A stretch of 64,000 bases of DNA from Loripinus fragilis (taxonomy: Eukaryota > Mollusca > Bivalvia > Lucinida > Lucinidae), in NCBI GenBank assembly GCA_964019695.1, contig OZ026524.1:19895509-19959508 (forward strand), read 5' to 3'. Below are positions 55,439 through 64,000 of this stretch, one piece after another; within the stretch, counting starts at the first letter, position 1, and each line of letters starts with the position of its first letter. The notes below the pieces were generated by a model. It did no database searches. It saw nothing but the letters and a program-made list of their open reading frames with translations, and was not told the origin of the DNA. A program made the position numbers and the translations under genes.

Positions 55439-55654
55439 CTGTAAATTCGGAAATTTTCGCGAGGGTTTTATTTCGCGAAACTTCGCAGATGCGGAGTCTC
55501 GCGAAAATAAACCCTCTCGAAGTGGTGGAAACACTTTGTCCTATACTGATTTAGGTAAATCATGCCAAAGTAGTGAATTTTTAACATGTCAAATATGTTT
55601 TGACATTAGTCGTGAAAATAAAACTTTCGCGATTTATTTTTTCCGAATTTACAG
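55439..55654. mobile_element. MITE, CTGTAAATTCGG family, second copy
   Basis: CTGTAAATTCGGAAATTTTC at the left and TTTTTTCCGAATTTACAG at the right, inner TCGCGAAACTTCGCAGATGC hairpin. Same family as 45500-45712. Confidence 0.85.
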
Positions 55655-55687
55655 TCATATGGTGCTTATAAATTTTTGTTGCATTAA

Positions 55688-55917
55688 TGCAGAAAAACCA
55701 GGGGCGGAAACAGGATTTTTGGAAATGGGGTTCATACGTTTAATGTGTGGGAGGTTCGATTGCTGATTTTATCTCATTTTCTTAAATATCCTATGAAAAT
55801 GAAATAATTTGGTCTCACTGAGACCAAATTATTTCACTTTCATGGGATATTTAAAAACGGTGCCGGGGAGGGGGTTCGAGCGCACCCCCTGAACCTCCTC
55901 TGGATCCACCACTGCAA
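55688..55917. mobile_element. Inverted-repeat element, GGATCCACCACTGCA family
   Basis: Left TGCAGAAAAACCAGGGGCGG, right CTCTGGATCCACCACTGCA, with an inner TTTGGTCTCACTGAGACCAA hairpin and a G-rich GGGGAGGGGGTTCGAGC tract. Confidence 0.6.
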
Positions 55918-56215
55918 ACTCTAATGCTAGCATATTTGTCTAGTTTAGTTTTTTCCCATATTTTCTCGTGAAGTGGCTTGCCATATACCATGCCGCGAGA
56001 AAACCTATTTTGGGCATCTATGACCAGGTAAGGTTCAAACCACTCGACGCAGCTACAGAGACAATCAAATATTTTTAATTTTTAATTGAACAAGAAAATG
56101 CACCATATAAGCAGCGAATTATAATGACACTGATCAGACTGTGTGTATGCGCATGCTGATGATAGGCGCCTTTGCTGTTCGCATAAAACAAAAACGTCTG
56201 TTTATAATGACGTAG

Positions 56216-56267
56216 CTTATATACGAGTTGTCTCAGACCTTGTCCAGTGTTTATTATAGGATGTAAA
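56216..56267 (+). promoter_or_regulatory. Candidate core promoter and short 5' UTR
   Basis: TATATA at about 56218-56223 lies ~25-30 bases before a possible initiator (CTCAGACC near 56233-56241). An ATG at 56261 is followed at once by TAA (start-stop uORF), four bases before the transporter ATG. Inferred from motif spacing only. Confidence 0.3.
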
Positions 56268-56358
56268 ATGGCGTGGACGGGATGTAGCCCCAGGGGAGCC
56301 CTAGTGGTTCTCGGTGGATTTATTGTGCACCTTTCTCTCGGAACTTTCTTCACGTTTG
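56268..56358 (+). CDS. MFS transporter, first coding exon (monocarboxylate / oxalate-formate antiporter-like)
   Basis: ATG with a strong context (A at -3, G at +4) starts MAWTGCSPRGALVVLGG, followed by FIVHLSLGTFFTFG, then donor TTTG|GTAAAA (phase 1). A short basic N-terminus leading into GGFxxHLxLGTFxTFG is the first transmembrane helix of the MFS subfamily that includes oxalate:formate antiporter-like and pyruvate/monocarboxylate carriers; the first exon in animals often ends here. It would act as a 12-helix membrane carrier of small carboxylates (family knowledge). No later exon was found up to 64000, so the following intron may exceed 7.6 kb or the exon may be a remnant. Confidence 0.6.
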
Positions 56359-58160
56359 GTAAAAATACTTTTCATAAGTTATATAGATTTTACTCATTTC
56401 AACTGAGTGGACTTTCCGATCGAAATCAATTGGACAGACCCATTTCTAATTTTTGAGGTTTAAGGTTTGACTGGTCTTCCTTTAATATCTTGTCAGCATA
56501 TTAAGACAGGTAAAGACTGGTAACCATTGCGCCTACGTATCGCATACATGTTCACACTTACGACATGAGCGACGTGGTATTGGGAAAAAAACGTGACATA
56601 TACTGCATTTTTTACGGCGGCCAAGGCCGCCGTTCTATTATCGCTTTAGACCTACATTTTATGTAAATTATTCACCAATCAGAAGTATTATTAAATTGTA
56701 ATATTCATCACAACAACTGGAAAAAGATGCTCTCATTTGTTAATACTCAGAATGTCCATACAATCTTATTAAACATGCAACTAAACGTAAAAACCTATAT
56801 GTAAATGGAAGAGAACCAGTCTGTGCACTGTATGTATTAACGACCTAATCCATTGTCTCCACCGGGAAGCATCTCTGTAGTATCGCGCCTGAATATAGGT
56901 CAACCCCCCGATGTATAGCATTTGTAAATTGCTGTATTATCATTGTTTACATGCCTTGCACACTGTAAAGAAGTGCATTATAAAATAATTAACCCACTAA
57001 ATCCGAAAGGACTTTACAGTAATGTCATGCGATTTAAATAAAATATGTGTAACTTTTCCAAGTCCCATTCTGGACATGATTATAGTCTGTTTCATAGATT
57101 TCGACAATAGTCTATTTGCAGGGATTATTTTTGGCCGTTTTACGGTTATATTGCCAATGTCAAAACGTTTCTTTTCTCCAATGTTTGGATGAAAAATCCC
57201 AATTTCAAGTCGGAAAAAATTTCGAAGAAAAAATCATCGTTTTGTCGAGTAAATTGTATTTAAATTTTTTTGTTGTGGTTCCCGTTCACATTACGACTAT
57301 TGGCATCTCTGTCGTGCCACTACGATGTAAATCCTGTCTTTGCACTCTCAGGGCCCAAATGTGTTGTGCCCTTTAACGATTGGCATATCAGCCGCGGTTT
57401 ACTTCTTTGCCACTAACAGGTAATTTCCCCTGTAATACAACAATCAATTTATGTTTGCTGGGGAAAGGACTTGGATGAACGGAAAGTCATAATGTATAAG
57501 GGAACCCCTGCCAAATGTTTTTTTCAGTGTGTTGACTTAGTCATTTTAATGCAAATTGTGTAAAGGGGAGCCCCGCTCAAGTTTGTTTAGGTTGGGTTTG
57601 CAGAATCATTTTTTTAGCAGTTAATATGAAATCTAGGCCTACTCTGCAATTTCAAAATGCTTTGCTGTCGGAATTTTCGTGGGTCCATGTACCCTCTAAA
57701 AAACTGCCCTCTACGTTTTGCCCTAGAGGACGCATGTCATGTACCCTCAAAAATATGAGTGGTAGCCCTGGTTATATTCAACATTGCGCAGTCTCATATA
57801 ATAATCATGCAAGTTAACAGTACAGCTAAATTCAGAAAATATGATGTATTTTATGATTTGACAATATAGCTAACAACACTAAAAATCGCAATTTTAGGCG
57901 TTTTCGCGCTAAAATTCCCAATTCCAGGGGTATGCGTCATTGTCCCAAAATCGTGAATATAAACCATTTATTTCTAAAAAACAAAAACTTAACAAGTGTA
58001 TTTAATTTGCTCAATTACAATGGCGTATAAAAATTAACCGCGAATTTGCACGTAACCTTTGGGTTCAGGCGATTGAGCTTGCACTAGCCGGCATATGCAT
58101 TTTCTTACAAGAACAGTGTAACTATAGGTAAAGTCTCTTCTATCAATTACGAGTAGTTAA
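56359..58160. other. Presumed first intron of the MFS gene, left part
   Basis: No second exon with transporter-like sequence was found. 56460-56600 shares AATAGCTTGTCAGCATATTA-like sequence with 59720-59830. Confidence 0.4.
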
Positions 58161-58512
58161 ATGGTCACATGCGCAGATCCAGAGGGGAGGGGGATAGAGG
58201 GTTCGCACCCCCTCCTGGAAAATCACAAGTTCTATGGGTTTCTAGAATTAGCATTTAGACCCCCACCCCCACCCCCTGGAAAAAGTTTGATCCCCCCTGG
58301 AAAAGGTTGGACCCTCCTGGAAAATGTTAGACACCCTTCCCCAACCGCGAAACTTTGTAAAATTATAGCTTTCTTTGAAATAAACCATCAATAAGCCACT
58401 GTAAAACAGTAAAAGTTGAGGACAAAAAAGAAAAAAAAACGTTGTCAGAGCTGTGTTCTGGCAGTCGGGCCTGGACACCCCTGGCAAAAATTCCTGGATC
58501 CGCGCATGGGTC
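58161..58512. mobile_element. Inverted-repeat element, GCGC(A/G)GATCC family
   Basis: CATGCGCAGATCCAGAG at the left, CCTGGATCCGCGCATG at the right; internal CCCCTGGAAAA-type short repeats (CCTGGAAAAAGTTTGA, CCTGGAAAAGGTTGG, CCTGGAAAATGTTAG) at 58270-58330. Confidence 0.65.
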
Positions 58513-58973
58513 AGCCAGCATCCAAGCCGATAATGGCCCGATTGTACGTGCTTACTGTGTGTCGATCAGTTTTGAATCCTACATGTATCAATTCCTCGAT
58601 CCTGGCTATGTTCTTTTCTGGTGTTCGGTTTGTTTCAGTGAACGTTTGATTTTACATTAATTTATTGTCAACACTCCCCGTTTTCTTAAAAACTTAGGAC
58701 TTAAAACAGTGTTCCCAAACCCTTGCTGGTGAATACCCAAATTGAAAAAAAAAGGATTCAGATGCAAAGAGTTAGCTGTGCACAAAACCAAACAAAAGAG
58801 AGACAGAAACAGAACCACAACTTCGATGGTTTTAGATTCCAGCATGCTAAGGGGTAGAAGGAAATATCGTCTAAAACCAGCGAATTTGCTTGCGTTTAAA
58901 TTTTCAGTATTTGAGAGCCGCCGAATATCTTTTTTAAAGATATTTCTTGTTTATATAAGCCTTTTTTATTAAA

Positions 58974-59500
58974 AGTAAGCAAGGGTGCAAAGATCAGGAA
59001 TCGATACAATCAAGTACCACAACCGACCCGGGATACCAATGGGAAAGTGACAACCTCACAGTTAGAAACCACAAACGAGAGCCAAGAGGTCAGCCCTTCC
59101 CCAGCAGGTGACCACAAGGCACACACAAACAGACGCGCACATAGACATAACAAACACGAGACAGAACAAAAACAAAAAAAAGATCCACAAAAGAAGAACC
59201 GCCTTGGAATGGTCAGTAAAATACTTCACTGGAGGGCTTTAACCGGTTTAACGGCGCGCCAACTTCACCCTTAATTCAGATGTGGATCATGACACATAGA
59301 TATTTGGTTTGCATGAAAGACTCCTTACCAATGCATCATCTCATAAAACATATAAATCAAGATATAACAAGGAGATAAAGCAAAGATAAGGACTCAAAAA
59401 GTAAATAAAACTGAATACCGGAGCAAAATAAATCCAACAGGTAAACCCCGGTGGGCCCGACAAACAGCCAAAGCATCAGGCCCCTACCATCTCATAATAG
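58974..59500 (-). mobile_element. Retroelement 3' UTR copy
   Basis: GTAAGCAAGGGTGCAAAGAT ... CGACAAACAGCCAAAGCATC; same family, minus strand, cut before the coding part, with private differences (for example AACCGACCCGGGATACC). Confidence 0.85.
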
Positions 59501-60935
59501 TTAAGTTTATTTTGTTCTGAGCGTTTATATATTTTTCTCCTTTACTAAATTATCAAAATATAGCAACTGAAAAAATACTGCAGTTTGTGTTGAACAATCT
59601 TTTTGGAGCATGTAGGATTCTCTACTTATAGTTAAATTCGTTATATGCGTAACGGGGGTAGAGCTTTATGAACGAGGGGAACCAATCTAGTTTTAAGGTA
59701 GTATTTTTTTTTTCAAAGACTGGTTCTCTCCCTTTAATAGCTTGTCAGCATATTAAGACAGGTGACTACTATACATATACATGTAGCATACACACTGACG
59801 TTATGAGTGACATGGTATTGGAAAATACCCTTCACATAAAGTGCATTTTTGAACAAACCGTTTTATTAAGTTTATTTGATCTGGGGGTTTATATATTTTT
59901 CTTTTACTTATTTATCAAATTATAGCAACTGAAAAAATACTGAAGTTTGTGTTGAAAAAATCTTTTCTGGAGCATGCACAGTCGGATGAGTAGGATTCTC
60001 TACCTGTAATGAAATAGTCGTTACCAGTTGTTATATGCGTAGCGAAAGTGGAGCTTTATCGACAAGGGCAACCCATCTATTATTTTCATTCATTGCTTGA
60101 TAGACCATTATGTAAGCAAACCGAATAGACCCTGGTCAGACGCCGCATTCTGTGGTATCTGATCTGGGTTTGTATTTTTTGTGTTTGTCCGATAGCAATG
60201 CCAAATTTTATAAATATTTGACCTTGACCTTTGACTCAAGTTGAAAGAATCATCGTACAAAATATCACGGTCTTTATACACAAGGTTGAATACAGTGTAT
60301 GGATTTTGAAAACTAGAACATAAGCATATATACGGACAATATTGAAAGTAGTCATTGAAATGACTTAAAGGTGATTTTATATTTATAACATGATATCATT
60401 TAATAAAGTTAAATAAATTCCAGTACAGCATGCAACATTTCAGCTTCAAAACAAAACCGTTACATTAAAATGCATTGCACAATTATCAAAAAAATATTCC
60501 GAAAACATGTATGAGCACTAGTTTAGAGCTGCAAAAAGGTACATGGTGGTACAAATTGCAATACTGTACAATAGATACACATACCAAGCTACAATGGTGT
60601 TAAAAGTTTAGACTGTGTGGTGTGGCATTTTGTGGTTAAGAAGCTGTAGTATTTGATCATTGTTATTAAGTAAAAAATGACATTAATGATAATTTTGGAT
60701 GTACATTTTGTGTGTGAGTAAATACGACACTGGCCTACAAGAGTGTTGAACATATGGTAAAGATTCCTAGCCCTGTGTAAAAAAACACTGAAAATATAAA
60801 CCATGTCCTTCTAAAAATGATAAACATTTTTTAGTCAGAGAGACAGACTTTAACTTTAGTCAATTGACAACAACTCTTGCTCTCTAGATTAATTCCTGGA
60901 CACATTGGTGCGTCTGGTTTTCCGCTGCACAAGTA
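59501..60935. other. Non-coding stretch with a local duplication
   Basis: 59510-59690 and 59870-60075 are diverged copies of each other (TATAGCAACTGAAAAAATAC; GTAGGATTCTCTAC; GAGCTTTAT). No exon supported. Confidence 0.5.
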
Positions 60936-61415
60936 CAGTCACGGGACATATTTATTCGCCACCTTGTGACGTCGCCGTTAAAAACAGTGTATATGTATTT
61001 CCCTTTCTTGCCAAAATTACCATGACAACGTTAATGAGTCAAACTTTAGACAACTTAGTAATACATGAAAAGCAAATAAGAAATAGTTATATACAATAAA
61101 ATATTAAGATACTTACACCTTTAAAGTTCTCAAGTAGAACGAGTTTAAAATGGACGTAAATTTTAAAATATCACGATTCCCATTTACACTAACGTTAACG
61201 TCACCAAAAATGACATTTTTTGTCTTTGAGTTTAACTGATTACAATACGAAAACAAAAAGCACCGAGAAGCTACAATAAAAAAAAGTTTATTGCGTAATC
61301 AATTTGCTTTAATTCGATTTTTTTCATAATTGTAATAAATTTTCCACAAAGTCTGGAAATACATTGATTTAAACGGCGACGTCACAAGGTGGCGAATAAT
61401 TATGTCCCGTGACTG
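60936..61415. mobile_element. 480-bp TIR element, TA-flanked (CAGTCACGGGACATA)
   Basis: CAGTCACGGGACATATTTAT...CCACCTTGTGACGTCGCCG and the inverted CGGCGACGTCACAAGGTGG...TATGTCCCGTGACTG, with TA on both sides. Fits a pogo/Tc1-mariner type non-autonomous element. Confidence 0.82.
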
Positions 61416-61439
61416 TACTATAAGAATTCACCATGATGA

Positions 61440-61558
61440 GTGTGAGGATGAGATAGAAAAATCCGACCCGAAGATTACCGTTTAGCATCACGAGGATTGC
61501 CGAGTGATGACAAATGGTGATCGCGAGGGACGGATTTTTCTATCTTACTCTCGCACGA
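61440..61558. repeat. Fold-back element
   Basis: GTGAGGATGAGATAGAAAAA / TTTTTCTATCTTACTCTCGC arms separated by ~60 bases. Confidence 0.65.
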
Positions 61559-64000
61559 ATGATAGATTTTTTATCTTGCTCACCATGAAATACCGCATTT
61601 ATGTTGACAAACGGCTCCCAGAAGTTCCTGAATACGCTTAGATGGGATGTGATATGATGACGTCATTTTTACATAACAATGACGTCACTTGACGACCATG
61701 TACGTGAGTTCCAATATAACCAATGTATGTAATCCTCACGTGACAGCCTGAGTAAGACAGCATGGGTAAGATATAATTTTTTATCCAAGGGTAAAATCTC
61801 AGATACCCGTATCCCGTGTGCAAGTAATAGAAATGCATTTGCCCATGTAACTGATACCAGCAATCCTGAAAAATTGATTTGCTCTTCTGTGAGGAAATAT
61901 TCTTTCACGTTGTATGCCTTTGAATTGAGCTGGTGGCCAGTAAACAATGGCGTGTGCGCCCATCGAAGACTCAGATCAGCCTAATGCGTCCGCACAGCCT
62001 GATTAGAGTCTCTGATGGTTTGTTGGGCGCTCTGCATGCGAGGTTCAAAAAGTTTTGTCAGAGGGAGTCCAAATTTGATAACGGTTTTTTTGTGGGTTTT
62101 TTAGTTGATGAGAGGATAGAGGATCCAAATCAGCTGCTTTTGAGCACTCCGCACCATGCGTATCAGTCAGTTTTGAGTTACTTCCTGGCTTGATTCCGCT
62201 TGCATCATTGTGGCATGCTTGGTTAATTTTACATAATTGTATATAAAACGTTAATATGAGCAAGAACTGCAGTATAAATGTATAAAACTAGAATGTATAA
62301 ATTAAAGCATTTTTGCCAAATGTATGAATTTCTGGTATTATTTACTTTTTCTTGCTTTTTACCATGATTTTTAGCAAAAAAACTTTTTTTGCACATTTGT
62401 GCGAAAATACTTTCATACATTGAAGAAACAGACTCTAACCAGTAACTAACCAAAAATGATTGATAAGCACGCTACGGAGTACTCAAAAACTGAATGTTCA
62501 CTTGGATAATGGCCGATATTCGGCCCTAAATTGTCATAGAAAATTGTTGCAGTGACATTTCCGTGGAAATGCCACGGATGACCACGGCGTTTGCACAACG
62601 ACCATTTAGACTTTCCAAAGTCTGTACTTTTTTTTCGTCTGTCTTTTAGCCCTTTTTTTGTAAATTTCCATTTCCTTTAATTCCCTTTAATAGTGTAGGC
62701 CCCTGTGTCGAAATTTGGGCTCCCGTGTGCATTTTTTGGTAAAAGCGATTATATCAATTTTCAACTAGACAAATATATGCAAGCTAAGAAAAAAAGTGTT
62801 TACAATTTTTTCTTGCAGTATTGACGTCACAATGACGTCACAAAATGAGGTACCGTCTTTTCACCTGAAGCAAAGAGCTTATATGTGGTAGAGTTATTTA
62901 CACCTACAATATTCGTATTTTTTGTTGCTTGTTGCAATGAAATGGGTTAAAACGTCTATAGAAACACCAAAATGAAAATTTAATATGGACGTCTTTTTTT
63001 AAAAAAAAAACTGACGACGATTTGACGTCAGTGTACAGGAAAAAAAACATATATTGCATACACAAACATAGTTCTGGAAATGTGCGTGTGCCTTACCACT
63101 AAAATCATATGTTAGCATAAATGTATGTTTCTGGCTAAGCTTTTTGAAACATGTTAGCTCTGTGGCGGTTGGGGTGTTTGGCTGTTAAAGCGTGTTAGCT
63201 ACGTTACTCCACATTTTTCATAAACAAAATGAATGTAAACAAGGTTGTTAAGGTAATACTTGAGCTATTTCAATTGACCAAACACTCATGTAGTATACAT
63301 GAACATTTCATTCCCAAACAGATATGTATGTTTGTAAAAGTTATTTGGACCCGTTATAATGTCATTTATGTTACATTGTATCTACCCACTATAATTGAAA
63401 TTCTGTTGAATAATTTCATTTGATAAGCTTCTCAGTTGGCTTTCATGTTTTAAATATATGTTCCGAAAGACAAGTAATGGACCATTTTATAACTGCAAAC
63501 AGCTTGTTTTATCACAAATACTTTAAGAGTTACAAAGTGTTAAATATGATGACCCCCTATAAACGTTATATAAGGTAAGAATATTTTTATTCTGTAATTT
63601 AACATGCCATTCTATAAGAAAACCTTTAAACACCATATATGAGTACTCTGTTGATAAGCAAGAGTGAAATGCTATAATGCTTCTGGAGTAAAATATTTTT
63701 TTGTTGTTTGTATGGCATTATGTAACGTATATTACAATTTTCAAAACTGTACATACACAGCTTTATTCCTTCCATTATACGTCAAAGGATATTTTATTTA
63801 ATCTCAAAACAGACTGTGCTTGTTAGATAGATATCAAGATACCAGTCGGTCTGAAAAAAGATTTATCAGTTTGTTTAAAGTAATTATCTATGTACATTTA
63901 CCTTTGCAAAATAGTATATATTTGAGCTTTTTATATCTACAAAAAATGACTCACCCAAAATTATACTTTCTAAAACCCATAAAGAAACGAAATGATAGCA
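61559..64000. other. Gene-poor right end of the window
   Basis: A fragment of the TGATCAG/GCGCAC MITE family is at 61935-62035. No exon of the transporter or another gene could be supported; AT-rich throughout. Confidence 0.4.

Noticed and set aside
57116..57376. Frame with CQCQNVSF...CCAL as a second transporter exon
   Set aside because: No MFS-like helix pattern, phase or splice sites fit the first exon at 56268.
61933..62193. 86-codon plus-strand frame
   Set aside because: Its first third is a MITE fragment (CACAGCCTGATTAGAGTC) and no splice or homology support was seen.

Overview
The window looks like nuclear DNA of a lophotrochozoan animal, most likely a bivalve mollusc (inferred from AT-rich composition, small GT-AG exons in long introns, very dense short inverted-repeat transposons, and the protein families seen). 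There are no operons, bacterial signals or closely packed ORFs.

The main gene runs left to right from base 511 to base 45951. It is the 3' part of a secreted-protein gene resembling von Willebrand factor D and EGF domain-containing protein (VWDE). Twelve exons chain together with matching splice phases into one open frame of 679 residues and a stop. In order they encode the second half of a VWD domain, a Cys pair with a tetrabasic RRRR site, a helical Cys-containing segment, one EGF-like domain, an extracellular segment, and two copies of a ten-cysteine module. The signal peptide and first half of the VWD domain must lie before base 1. Exon 7 (29149-29275) is short and is recoverable only from splice signals, phase and homology.

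The introns hold the unusual material. Intron 5 (10160-28161) contains about 115 tandem copies of a 105-base unit. Each unit is the 3' part of exon 5 plus its 5' splice site plus the start of the intron, so the satellite grew out of the exon's own donor region. Intron 3 (5141-6901) independently shows the same design on a small scale: about nine degenerate copies of the tail of exon 3 plus its donor. The large array has a 1157-base higher-order repeat and has duplicated an inserted reverse-transcriptase element along with itself.

The remaining intron sequence is mostly small DNA transposons and 5'-truncated retroelement 3' ends. Several transposons sit within 8-27 bases of splice sites (exons 1, 7, 10, 11, 12), and one supplies an in-frame alternative acceptor for the last exon. 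A 3.45-kb tandem duplication before the last exon contains a mariner-type element in one copy and its exact empty site in the other; that element carries six RFX X-box-like motifs.

From about 46 kb onward the window is largely gene-poor, repeat-derived DNA. A probable first exon of a major-facilitator (monocarboxylate/oxalate-formate antiporter-like) transporter starts at 56268 on the plus strand; its later exons were not found and probably lie beyond 64000. No rRNA, functional tRNA or CRISPR locus was seen.
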